Assembly: GCF_016598615.1 (NCBI RefSeq)
Contig: NZ_CP066831.1
Span: 9,548,001-9,612,000, forward strand
Origin: Streptomyces liliifuscus
GTDB taxonomy: Bacteria > Actinomycetota > Actinomycetes > Streptomycetales > Streptomycetaceae
Direction: 5' to 3'
Length of the DNA: 64,000 nucleotides
Positions within the stretch are counted from its first letter, which is position 1; each line of letters opens with the position of its first letter. The position numbers and the translations under genes are program-made. The notes beneath the pieces were generated by a model. That model ran no database searches. It saw only the letters and a list, made by a program, of their open reading frames with translations, and was not told the origin of the DNA. Below, piece after piece: positions 25,046 through 32,918 of the stretch.

Positions 25046-25206
25046 GTGCCCGCTCCTCCGCATGAGTCGACCGTTGGGTACGGCGCTCATTCTCCCCTGC
25101 CCGGCCCGTGGTGACGCGCACCGGGCGGCCGTGGTGACATGCGTCCGGCGGGCACGGCGATGCGGGTTCGCGACGAGCTTGCCCGAGCCCGGTCATGGCT
25201 TGTCCG

Positions 25207-25230
25207 GCGAGGCGAGGCGAGGCGAGGCGG
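25207..25230. repeat. GGCGA pentanucleotide repeat
   Basis: Four to five GGCGA units in the gap between pgm and the sigma factor, which run in opposite directions away from it. No function visible. Confidence 0.7.
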
Positions 25231-25308
25231 GGCGGTGCGGGGGCGGGGCGGGTAGGCCGTGTGACGCGGATCACCGCAGCGCGGTCCCCGCCGAGGACAG
25301 GGAGGAGT

Positions 25309-26064
25309 GTGGAGATTTCACTACGGGCCCGGGTGCGAGCCGGGGATCCGGATGCGTTCAGGCAACTCTTCGACGAGCACGCCTCGGTGGTCCACCGGCA
25401 TGCCGTGCGGACGACCGGCAACTGGGTCATGGCCGACGACATCGTGTCGCTGACCTTCCTGGAGGCCTGGCGGCTGCGCGAGCGGGTGCTTCCTGGTGAC
25501 GACAGCCTGCGCCCCTGGCTGCTGGGGATCGCGACGAACGTCGCGCGCAACACCGCGCGGGCGGCACGAAGACACCAGGCCGCGCTCAGCAGAGTCCCGC
25601 CTCCCGACCCCGTGCCGGACTTCGCCGACGAGGTGACACAGCGCCTTGCCGACACCGAGGAACTGGCCGCCGCGCACAGGGCGTTGAGCACGATGCGCCG
25701 CGGGGAGCGCGAGGTGTTCACGCTCTGTGTGTGGGAGGGCCTGGACGCCGCCACGGCGGCCGAGGCCCTGGGCGTGGCCGTCGGCACCGTACGGGCCCGC
25801 CTCTCGCGCGCGAGAAAACGCCTGCGCAAGCTCACCGAACTCGAACTCGACGGCGGCGCCACGAGCACCGGCGGTGACAACGGCCCCGACCGCGCCAACG
25901 GCCCCGGCCGCACCACCAGCACCGACGGCACCAACAACACGGCCGACAACCACGCCACAGAAGCCGGCACAGGGCAGAGCCGAGTGCAACGCCCGGCCGT
26001 GGTCGGACAGTTACCGGGCAGCCGCCAACAGACGGCTCGGTCCACGCAGGAGAAGAAGCGATGA
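25309..26064 (+). CDS. ECF-type RNA polymerase sigma factor
   Basis: A 251-aa sigma-70-family protein read from GTG 25309, preceded by GGAGG. Region 2 (DPDAFRQLFDEHASVVHRHA, then DIVSLTFLEAWRL) and region 4 (MRRGEREVFTLCVWEGLDAATA, then VGTVRARLSRARKRLRKL) are both intact. A roughly 75-residue Gly/Asn/Thr-rich tail follows region 4 and is unlike compact ECF factors. The membrane-anchored partner starts in its last codon (4-bp overlap), a layout common for this sigma group. Its target promoter is unknown. Confidence 0.9.
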   Translation: MEISLRARVRAGDPDAFRQLFDEHASVVHRHAVRTTGNWVMADDIVSLTFLEAWRLRERVLPGDDSLRPWLLGIATNVARNTARAARRHQAALSRVPPPDPVPDFADEVTQRLADTEELAAAHRALSTMRRGEREVFTLCVWEGLDAATAAEALGVAVGTVRARLSRARKRLRKLTELELDGGATSTGGDNGPDRANGPGRTTSTDGTNNTADNHATEAGTGQSRVQRPAVVGQLPGSRQQTARSTQEKKR

Positions 26065-27137
26065 ACACCAACCCGCGACGACGCGATCAGCCGGTCGACC
26101 ACCAGGATCTGGCCGAGTTGCTGCCCGCGCCGGGCCGCCCGGTGCTTGCGCAGGACCGCCATCGCGTACTGAGGGACAATCTGATGGAGCACATCACCCA
26201 CGAGAGCGCCCGCGAGCAGTCGGGCGCGACGAACACCTCGCCGAGCGTCTCACCCGCGATCCCCGCACGCTGGAGCCCCGAACGCCGACGCCCCGTGCGG
26301 CGCCTCGTTCTCGTCGCCGCCCCACTGGCACTGGCCGCCGTCGTGGGCCTGGGCGTGGTGGCGGTCGACAGCGCACAGGACGACCGGGGCGGAACATCTG
26401 CCGCAGATGTCACCGCGGACGACCATCGGAAGGCGGCCACACAGTTGCTGGACCGGATCGCGCTCGCGGCGGCCGCCCGCCCGGCGGTCACGGTGCGCGA
26501 CGACCAGTATGTCTACACCAGGTTGCAGGGGTCGTCGGACGAGTTGGGCTGGCCCGCGACGCCCCCGAAGGACACCAAGGGGCTCTTCACGCCCGCTCCG
26601 ATGGCGTACGAGGGCAATGTCCGACGAGAGCAGTGGGATGCGGTGGACGGCGGGCGGGACGGTCTGAGGAAGTCCGTCGGGCTGTCCTCGACGGGCGAGC
26701 CCGACCCTTCCCACAAGGACGTGATGACCATGAGCGGTGCCGGTTATCTGGACTTCCGGCAGCTCCAGGCTCTGCCCACCGATCCCGACGCGCTGCTGAA
26801 GAAGCTCTCCGGCGACGCCGGGAACGTGGCAGCGAGTCGCCTCACGGAAGTCGTCGTCGAGAACCTCGGCGCCATCATCGACGAGGCCACCCTGCTGCCA
26901 GACCTCAGCGCCGCGATCTACCGCGCCATGGCCAAGCTTCCGGGCGTGCGCGTCGTGGACCACGTCGAGGATGCCGCGGGACGGGCGGGCGTCGGTCTTA
27001 CGTTCGAAGGGGCCCCAAAGGGTTACGCCTGGGTCTTCGACCCGTCCAGCCTCGTCCACCTCGGAACAACCGATGCGGCGCTCATGGAGGTTGGTGTCGC
27101 GGACAGGACGGGTGAGGTGCCGGGCAGCTCGTCCTGA
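26061..27137 (+). CDS. Membrane-anchored sigma-factor partner (CU044_5270-like)
   Basis: A 358-aa protein with a cytoplasmic N-terminus of about 80 residues, one membrane segment at 82-103 (VLVAAPLALAAVVGLGVVAV) and a 250-residue outside domain. Its layout and position behind an ECF sigma gene match the CU044_5270 family. The N-terminus could hold or release the sigma factor, as anti-sigma factors do, but there is no zinc-binding HxxxCxxC motif, so this role is inference. The outside part (DDQYVYTRLQGSSDELGW) suggests a sensor surface. Confidence 0.75.
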   Translation: MNTNPRRRDQPVDHQDLAELLPAPGRPVLAQDRHRVLRDNLMEHITHESAREQSGATNTSPSVSPAIPARWSPERRRPVRRLVLVAAPLALAAVVGLGVVAVDSAQDDRGGTSAADVTADDHRKAATQLLDRIALAAAARPAVTVRDDQYVYTRLQGSSDELGWPATPPKDTKGLFTPAPMAYEGNVRREQWDAVDGGRDGLRKSVGLSSTGEPDPSHKDVMTMSGAGYLDFRQLQALPTDPDALLKKLSGDAGNVAASRLTEVVVENLGAIIDEATLLPDLSAAIYRAMAKLPGVRVVDHVEDAAGRAGVGLTFEGAPKGYAWVFDPSSLVHLGTTDAALMEVGVADRTGEVPGSSS

Positions 27138-27145
27138 GTGAATCA

Positions 27146-27179
27146 CCAGAGGGCGCCCGCCGCGGCGGACGCCCTCTGG
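27146..27179. terminator. Bidirectional terminator between sigma operon and rpoA
   Basis: CCAGAGGGCG (27146-27155) pairs perfectly with CGCCCTCTGG (27170-27179) around a GC-rich 14-nt loop, just after the sigma-partner stop. It can end both converging transcripts. Confidence 0.85.
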
Positions 27180-27218
27180 CGTGCCGGCTCGTATTCAACC
27201 GGCTCCACTGTTCACCCG

Positions 27219-27251
27219 GATCCCCCGTGATCCGGTCGTGGCGCGGGGATC
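27219..27251 (-). terminator. Hairpin overlapping the rpoA stop codon
   Basis: GATCCCC (27219-27225) pairs with GGGGATC (27245-27251) and overlaps the rpoA stop codon. It is a second possible end for that transcript. Confidence 0.45.
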
Positions 27252-28272
27252 AGTACTGCTCGGTCTCCACGAAACCCGCGTCCGCGTCGTCGTCCGCGCC
27301 GAAGGCGTCGGCGGCGGCGGTGGGGTCGAATCCGGGCGGGCTGTCCTTGAGGCCCAGGCCCATGCCGGCCAGCTTCGCCTTGACCTCGTCGATGGACTTC
27401 GCACCGAAGTTGCGGATGTCCAGGAGGTCGGCCTCGGAGCGGGCCACGAGCTCGCCCACGGAGTGGACGCCCTCGCGCTTGAGGCAGTTGTAGGAGCGGA
27501 CGGTGAGGTCGAGCTCCTCGATCGGCAGCACCAGGTCGGCGGCGAGGGCGGCGTCCGTCGGGGACGGGCCCATGTCGATGCCCTCGGCGTCGATGTTGAG
27601 CTCACGCGCCAGACCGAACAGCTCGACCAGGGTCTTGCCGGCCGACGCCATGGCGTCACGCGGAAGCATGGCCTGCTTGGTCTCGACGTCGACGATCAGC
27701 TTGTCGAAGTCGGTGCGCTGCTCGACACGCGTGGCCTCGACCTTGTAGGTGACCTTGAGGACCGGCGAGTAGATCGAGTCGACCGGGATACGCCCGATCT
27801 CCTGGCCGACCTGCTTGTTCTGCACGGCGGAGACGTAGCCGCGACCGCGCTCGACGGTCAGCTCCATCTCCAGCTTGCCCTTGCCGTTCAGCGTGGCGAG
27901 GACGAGGTCGGGGTTGTGGACCTCGACACCGGCCGGGGGCGCGATGTCGGCGGCGGTGACCAGACCCGGGCCCTGCTTGCGCAGGTACATCACGACCGGC
28001 TCGTCGTGCTCCGAGGAGACGACGAGCTGCTTGATGTTGAGGATCAGGTCGGTGACGTCCTCCTTGACGCCCGGCACGGTGGTGAACTCGTGCAGGACAC
28101 CGTCGATGCGGAGGCTGGTGACAGCAGCGCCGGGGATCGACGAGAGGAGCGTGCGGCGGAGCGAGTTGCCGAGGGTGTAGCCGAAGCCCGGCTCCAGCGG
28201 CTCGATCACGAACCGGGAGCGGAACTCGTCGACGACCTCTTCGGTCAGGGACGGACGCTGAGCAATGAGCAC
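27250..28272 (-). CDS. rpoA: RNA polymerase alpha subunit, outside the ribosomal cluster
   Basis: A complete 340-aa alpha subunit read from GTG 28272 behind a GGAGG site. The N-terminal assembly domain (about 1-230: FVIEPLEPGFGYTLGNSLRR, then SSIPGAAVTSLRIDGV), linker and C-terminal DNA/activator-binding domain (YNCLKREGVHSVGELVARSE, then FGAKSIDEVKAKLAGMGL) are intact, with the acidic tail. It should bind beta and beta-prime in the core enzyme. Normally actinobacterial rpoA lies between rpsD and rplQ; here neither is present and its neighbours are an ECF sigma operon and a methyltransferase. It is therefore probably an extra copy, still under selection since no codon is broken. Confidence 0.96.
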   Translation of the reverse strand: MLIAQRPSLTEEVVDEFRSRFVIEPLEPGFGYTLGNSLRRTLLSSIPGAAVTSLRIDGVLHEFTTVPGVKEDVTDLILNIKQLVVSSEHDEPVVMYLRKQGPGLVTAADIAPPAGVEVHNPDLVLATLNGKGKLEMELTVERGRGYVSAVQNKQVGQEIGRIPVDSIYSPVLKVTYKVEATRVEQRTDFDKLIVDVETKQAMLPRDAMASAGKTLVELFGLARELNIDAEGIDMGPSPTDAALAADLVLPIEELDLTVRSYNCLKREGVHSVGELVARSEADLLDIRNFGAKSIDEVKAKLAGMGLGLKDSPPGFDPTAAADAFGADDDADAGFVETEQY

Positions 28273-28469
28273 GAGGTGTTGCCTCCAGTAGTTTGGCGCC
28301 CGCTATGTGACGCCGTAGACACCTCGAAGGGTACGGGCGTTCCGGGCGTTCCGGTCTCACCGGAGGCCGAACCGCCGTCTCCGACCCGGCGAGGAGGCCG
28401 CGGGCCTCTTCCGGGAGCGGGAGTCGCATCCCTTTGGGAAAGTGGACTACAACCGAGGTGGACTCGAGC

Positions 28470-29237
28470 CTACAGCGACGGTTTGCGCCACACCGAAATG
28501 TGTTTCGCGGAGTCCTCGGTGAACGGTTCCCCGGACCAGTCCGCGACACGCCGTTCCAGTTCGAGCCCCGCGAGCCGGGCCATCAGGTCGAGCTCCGCCG
28601 GCCACGCGTACCGGTGCCGTGAACTGCCGCGACGGTATCGATCTCCCTCGCCGTCGCTCTCCCCCTCGCCTTCGCCTTCGCGGGTGAAGTGGTGCGAGAC
28701 GAGGATCTGCTCGACCAGGTCGAAGGTGTCGAAGCCGAGATGCCGCTCGGACACGTCGAACGGCACCGCAACCTGCCCCGGCGGCAGGAACCGCAGCGGC
28801 GGCACGCCCAGCTCGATGACGAATCGGCCGCCGGGCGTCAGATGACGCGCGGCGTTGCGGAAGCACTCGACCTGCTCGTCCTGTGTGAGCAGGTTCGAGA
28901 TGGTGTTGTAGACGAGGTAGACCAGCGTGAAATCGCCGGGGACGACGGTCGTGGCCATGTCCCCGATGGTGACCGGGAGCGTCTCCTCGTCGATCTTGCG
29001 TCGCAGGACGGCCGCCATGTGTTCGGACAGCTCGATGCCCGCTACCGGCACGCCGCTTTCCCGGAGCGGGACGCCCACCCGTCCCGTTCCGATCGCGAAC
29101 TCCAGTGCCCGGCCGTCTCCGGCGAGGTCGGCGAGGAAGGCGAGAGTCGGTCCCAGAAAGGCGGTCGAGGACCTCTCGCTCTCCTCGGCGTCGTAGCGGT
29201 CGGCGGTCGCACGGGTCCACAGCTCACTGCTCGTCAC
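28470..29237 (-). CDS. Class I SAM-dependent methyltransferase
   Basis: A 255-aa protein. The SAM-binding motif ALEFAIGTGRVGVPL (GxGxG variant) lies at about residues 44-58, and the second acidic strand GIELSEHMAAVL follows at 68-79. FVIELGVPPLRFLPPG is the motif III region. A short repetitive acidic stretch (GEGEGESDGEGD) interrupts the C-terminal third. The substrate is not evident. It is transcribed in the same direction as rpoA, 197 bp upstream of it. Confidence 0.85.
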   Translation of the reverse strand: MTSSELWTRATADRYDAEESERSSTAFLGPTLAFLADLAGDGRALEFAIGTGRVGVPLRESGVPVAGIELSEHMAAVLRRKIDEETLPVTIGDMATTVVPGDFTLVYLVYNTISNLLTQDEQVECFRNAARHLTPGGRFVIELGVPPLRFLPPGQVAVPFDVSERHLGFDTFDLVEQILVSHHFTREGEGEGESDGEGDRYRRGSSRHRYAWPAELDLMARLAGLELERRVADWSGEPFTEDSAKHISVWRKPSL

Positions 29238-29556
29238 GACCAGTCACTCTGCCGGGCACGGTGAGGCGGTGTCGACGCATTTTCCCTCCGGCGCGCGACG
29301 GGCCGGGCCGTGCAGTGTTCGAAGGATCGCGTCGATGGGATCGGGTCGATCGTGATCGGGGTGATCGGGGTGATCGGGATCGGGCCGGATCTGATTCGGT
29401 TCGGTTCGAGTGATTGACCGTGTTCCGTCAGATGGTGATGCTGGAGCAGAGGACTGAACGCGAAGCACTCTTATGAACGCCGTGTCCAGTCTGTCCAGGT
29501 GCACCAGTAATGATCTGTTCGATCCTGAACCCCCACGCAGGAAGGCAGGAACAGAC
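29238..29556. promoter_or_regulatory. Upstream region of the pqq operon
   Basis: 319 bp without a gene. It contains three perfect GTGATCGGG repeats (29352-29378) followed by ATCGGG and related copies, then AT-richer DNA with the likely pqqA promoter between about 29400 and 29530. AGGAAGGCAGGA before ATG 29557 is the ribosome site. Confidence 0.55.
29352..29378. repeat. Triple GTGATCGGG direct repeat upstream of pqqA
   Basis: Three exact head-to-tail 9-bp copies, with partial ones on both sides. They could be a tandem regulator site or simple slippage. Confidence 0.8.
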
Positions 29557-29715
29557 ATGCAGGAGATCCGGGAACCCCAGGAGATCCGCAGGGCCCAGGA
29601 GACGCCCGACCGGTCGGGAGCCACCTTCACCGGTGGGACGGGCTGGCAGTCACCCGAGTACGAGGTCGTCGACACCGCGCTCGAAGTGACGGCGTACGCA
29701 CTGGTCACGCGGTAA
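29557..29715 (+). CDS. pqqA: PQQ precursor peptide PqqA
   Basis: A 52-aa peptide. The C-terminus reads ALEVTAYALVTR and carries the Glu-x3-Tyr pair (EVTAY) whose side chains PqqE joins and which become PQQ. The front half (MQEIREPQEIRRAQETPDRS) is a longer, charged leader than in proteobacterial PqqA. It is directly followed by pqqB, 10 bp away, and has a good ribosome site. Confidence 0.92.
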   Translation: MQEIREPQEIRRAQETPDRSGATFTGGTGWQSPEYEVVDTALEVTAYALVTR

Positions 29716-29725
29716 CCCCGCCGCT

Positions 29726-30616
29726 GTGCTGCTGCAGGTGCTCGGCACCGCGGCGGGCGGCGGACTGCCCCAGTGGAACTGCGCGTGTCCCGGCTGTGCC
29801 GGGGCACGCGCCCATCCGCAGCGGCGCCGCCGCCACGCGTCCCTCGCCGTGCGAGCGGACGCCGGTCGCTGGTACATCGTCAACGCCACCCCCGACATCG
29901 GGGACCAGATCGAGGACACCCCCGCACTGCATCCTGGTCCCGGCGCCCGGCAGACGCCGGTCGCGGGCGTCGTCCTCACCGACGCCGAACTCGACCACAC
30001 CCTCGGCGTCGCGCGGCTGCGCGAGGCGGACGGCGTGGAACTGGTCGCCACCGCCCCGGTGCGCGAGGCACTGCTCGCCGGCCCGCGCCTCGGAGCCGTC
30101 CTCGGACCGTACACAGAGCTGCTCTGGCGGGAGTTGGGCACGGCTCCGCTGCCGCTCGGCCCGGAGCTGGAGGCCTCCGCCGTGCCCATCGCCGCCAAAC
30201 GCCCCCGGTACGCGGCGGGAACGGGCGACGACGACCCGCGCTGGGTGGTCGCCCTCGTGCTCCGCGAACCGGCCACGGGGAAGACCCTCGTCTACGGTCC
30301 CGCCCTCGCCGCCTGGCCCGACGCCCTGCAGGAGGCCGCGGAGGCCGCCGACTGCGTCATCGTCGACGGCACCTTCTGGGACGAGGACGAGCCCGTGCGC
30401 ACCGGGATCTCCAGCAGGACCGCGAGCGGCATGGGACATCTGCCGATCGACGGCCCAGCCGGCACCGCGCACCGAATGACCGGGCTGCGCGCCCGCTGTC
30501 TGTACACGCATCTCAACAACACCAACCCCCTGACCGACCCGGACGACGACCGGCACAAACAACTGGCCGACCGGGGAACAGAGGTCGCCGCCGACGGAAT
30601 GGTCATCGAGCTGTGA
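29726..30616 (+). CDS. pqqB: PqqB, metallo-beta-lactamase-fold PQQ biosynthesis protein
   Basis: A 296-aa protein of the PqqB family. It has the cysteine knuckle WNCACPGC near the start (residues 17-24), the signature LTDAELDHTLGVARLRE, VIVDGTFWDEDE, and the end motif THLNNTNPL. The PqqB family is a metallo-beta-lactamase fold thought to hydroxylate the peptide-derived tyrosine after PqqE. GTG start; its stop overlaps the pqqC start. Confidence 0.95.
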   Translation: MLLQVLGTAAGGGLPQWNCACPGCAGARAHPQRRRRHASLAVRADAGRWYIVNATPDIGDQIEDTPALHPGPGARQTPVAGVVLTDAELDHTLGVARLREADGVELVATAPVREALLAGPRLGAVLGPYTELLWRELGTAPLPLGPELEASAVPIAAKRPRYAAGTGDDDPRWVVALVLREPATGKTLVYGPALAAWPDALQEAAEAADCVIVDGTFWDEDEPVRTGISSRTASGMGHLPIDGPAGTAHRMTGLRARCLYTHLNNTNPLTDPDDDRHKQLADRGTEVAADGMVIEL

Positions 30617-31347
30617 CGACAACACCTGTACGGGACACGACCGCCCAGGACCGGCAGAACCCCTGGAGCCGCCCGGAGTTCGAGGAGCGGCTGCGCGACA
30701 TCGCCACCACCCGCTACCACGACCGCCACGCCTTCAACGTACGGATGCACGAGGGCGCCCTGACGCCCGCCGAGCTGCGCCGCTGGATCGCCAACCGCTT
30801 CCACTACCAGCGGCACATCCCCGTCAAGGACGCCCTGATCCTCGCCAAGTTCGGGGACCCGGCACTGCGCCGCATGTGGCTGCGCAGGATCGTCGACCAC
30901 GACGGCGTACGCGAGGGAGAAGGCGGCATCGAGCGCTGGCTGCGGCTCGGCGAGGCGGCCGGGCTCGACCGGGAACGGCTGTGGTCGGCCGAGGACGTAC
31001 TGCCCGGGGTACGCCTCGCCGTCGACGGATACGTCAACTTCTGCCGGCTCAGGTCCCCGTTGGAGGCCGTCGCCGCCTCCCTCACCGAGTTGTCCGCTCC
31101 CGGAATCATGCGCACCCGCATCGCAGCTTTCGAACACCACTATCCGTGGATCGAGGAAGAGGGCCTCGCCTACTTCCGTACCCGTGTCGAGCAGGGCAGC
31201 CGGGACAGCGCCGAGGCGCTCGCACTGGTCGAACGGTGGGCGCTCACCCGCGAGGAACAGGAACGGGCCGTCGCCGCGCTCGCCTTCAAGTGCGACGTGC
31301 TGTGGTCGCTGCTCGATGCCGTGGACGGGTCGGGGGAGCGGCCGTGA
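30613..31347 (+). CDS. pqqC: Pyrroloquinoline-quinone synthase PqqC
   Basis: A 244-aa all-helical oxidase. The conserved segments NRFHYQRHIPVKDALILAK, RIVDHDGVREGEGGIERW and AFEHHYPWIEEEGLAYF line the active site in characterised PqqC. It performs the final ring closure and eight-electron oxidation to PQQ without a cofactor. GTG 30613 overlaps the pqqB stop, and its own stop overlaps pqqD, so the block is translationally coupled. Confidence 0.96.
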   Translation: MTTTPVRDTTAQDRQNPWSRPEFEERLRDIATTRYHDRHAFNVRMHEGALTPAELRRWIANRFHYQRHIPVKDALILAKFGDPALRRMWLRRIVDHDGVREGEGGIERWLRLGEAAGLDRERLWSAEDVLPGVRLAVDGYVNFCRLRSPLEAVAASLTELSAPGIMRTRIAAFEHHYPWIEEEGLAYFRTRVEQGSRDSAEALALVERWALTREEQERAVAALAFKCDVLWSLLDAVDGSGERP

Positions 31348-31751
31348 AACCCCTACGGACGCCTTCCGACGGCAGCACCTCGGCCACGAACGGGAGCGAG
31401 AACGTGAACGGGAGCGAGAGCGAGAACCCGGGCGCGAGCGGTAACCCGGGCGAGCGCGAGAACGGAGGCGCGGGCGAAGGTGCCGTCGCGGACGCCGCGG
31501 ACTGGAGTCCCGCGCTGAGCCGGTCCGTCATGCTCCGGCACGACCGGGTGCGCGGTACCGACCTGTTGCTCATGCCGGAACGCGTGGTCGTGCTGCGGGG
31601 CAGCGCGGGTGACGTCCTGAGGCTCTGCGACGGCCGACGCGAAGTCGGCGCGATCGTCGCGGAGTTGGCCGAGCGCCATCCCGGCGCGTCCGTCGCCGCG
31701 GAGGTTCCGGAGTTCCTCGGGCGGCTGCGTGAGGAGGGCTGGATTCGATGA
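31344..31751 (+). CDS. pqqD: PqqD peptide chaperone with low-complexity N-terminus
   Basis: A 135-aa protein. The last 80 residues (from WSPALSRSVMLRHDRVRGTD to GRLREEGWIR) are a normal PqqD RiPP-recognition domain, which hands PqqA to PqqE. Residues 8-52 are an unusual Asn/Gly/Ser/Glu-rich stretch coded by imperfect GGGAGCGAGAAC-type repeats, absent from ordinary PqqD of about 90 aa. A later internal start is possible, but the GTG at 31344 overlaps pqqC in the same style as the rest of the operon. Confidence 0.9.
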   Translation: MKPLRTPSDGSTSATNGSENVNGSESENPGASGNPGERENGGAGEGAVADAADWSPALSRSVMLRHDRVRGTDLLLMPERVVVLRGSAGDVLRLCDGRREVGAIVAELAERHPGASVAAEVPEFLGRLREEGWIR

Positions 31752-32878
31752 CCGAGGTCTCGGCCGCGCCCATCGCCCCTCCCTGGGCGCTGCTCGCGGA
31801 ACTCACGCACGGCTGCCCGCTGCACTGCGGCTACTGCTCCAACCCCTTGGAACTGGTACGCAGATCCGCCGAACTCCGTACCGACGAGTGGGCCGACGTC
31901 ATGCGTCAGGCCGGGGAACTCGGCGTTGTCCACACGCATCTCTCCGGCGGTGAACCGCTGCTGCGGCGCGACCTGCCCGAGATCGTCGAGGCGGCCGACC
32001 GGGCGGGCATCTACACCCAGTTGGTCACCAGCGGCGTCGGCCTGACCAGGGAGCGGCTGACCGGTCTCACCGACCGTGGGCTGCGCAGTGTCCAACTCTC
32101 CGTGCAGCACGCCGAATCCGCCGCCTCCGACCGGATCGCCGGGACCCGTTCCTTCGCCGCCAAGCGGAAGGCGGCGGCCCTGGTCCGGGAGGCGGGACTG
32201 CCGTTGGGCGTGAACGTCGTGCTCCACCGGGACAACCTGGACGCGATCGGCGCCCTCCTCGATCTGGCACTCGACTGGGGAGCCGAGCGGATCGAGCTGG
32301 CGAACACCCAGTTCTACGGCTGGGCGCTGGTCAACCGGGACCGGCTGCTGCCCGGCCGGGAGCAGATCGACCGGGCACGGGCCGTCGTCGAGGCCCGGCG
32401 GGAGCAACTGGCCGGACGGTTGGACGTGGTGTGGGTGGTACCGGACTACATCGACGGGATCGCCAAGCCCTGTATGGGCGGCTGGGGTGCCGTCTCGCTG
32501 ACCGTGGCCCCCGACGGCACGGTGCTGCCCTGCCCGGCCGCCGCCACACTGCCGGGGCTCGGCGCCCCGAACGTCAAGGACCGTTCCCTGGAGTGGAGTT
32601 GGCGTCATTCGCCCGCGTTCCACCGCTACCGGGGCACCGACTGGATGGCCGAACCCTGCCGCTCCTGTCCCGAGCGGGAAGCCGATCTCGGCGGCTGCCG
32701 CTGCCAGGCGTACGCGCTCACCGGTGACGCCTCCCGCACCGACCCCGTGTGCCGGCTGTCCCCCGACCACGGTCTCGTACGGACACTCGTCGACGCGCCC
32801 GTATCGCGGGCCGCCCTGCCGACGGTCCCCCGTTCCCATCCACCGCGAGGCGCCCCGCAGGGCCCTCGGAGGGTGTGA
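31748..32878 (+). CDS. pqqE: Radical SAM enzyme PqqE
   Basis: A 376-aa radical SAM protein. The cluster-binding cysteines are C23, C27 and C30 (CPLHCGYC). HLSGGEPLLRRDL is the SAM-binding motif, and the C-terminal SPASM cysteines are PCMGGWGAVS, CPAAATLPG and CRSCPEREADLGGCRCQ. It links Glu and Tyr of PqqA to start PQQ formation. The ATG overlaps the pqqD stop. About 30 Pro/Arg-rich residues extend the C-terminus. Confidence 0.96.
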   Translation: MTEVSAAPIAPPWALLAELTHGCPLHCGYCSNPLELVRRSAELRTDEWADVMRQAGELGVVHTHLSGGEPLLRRDLPEIVEAADRAGIYTQLVTSGVGLTRERLTGLTDRGLRSVQLSVQHAESAASDRIAGTRSFAAKRKAAALVREAGLPLGVNVVLHRDNLDAIGALLDLALDWGAERIELANTQFYGWALVNRDRLLPGREQIDRARAVVEARREQLAGRLDVVWVVPDYIDGIAKPCMGGWGAVSLTVAPDGTVLPCPAAATLPGLGAPNVKDRSLEWSWRHSPAFHRYRGTDWMAEPCRSCPEREADLGGCRCQAYALTGDASRTDPVCRLSPDHGLVRTLVDAPVSRAALPTVPRSHPPRGAPQGPRRV

Positions 32879-32918
32879 CCCACCACCAGATCCCTTCCAA
32901 CCCCCACTTGGAGGACCG

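Noticed and set aside
27250..28272. rpoA as evidence for the ribosomal-protein cluster nearby
   Set aside because: No rpsM, rpsK, rpsD or rplQ sequence is found on either side.
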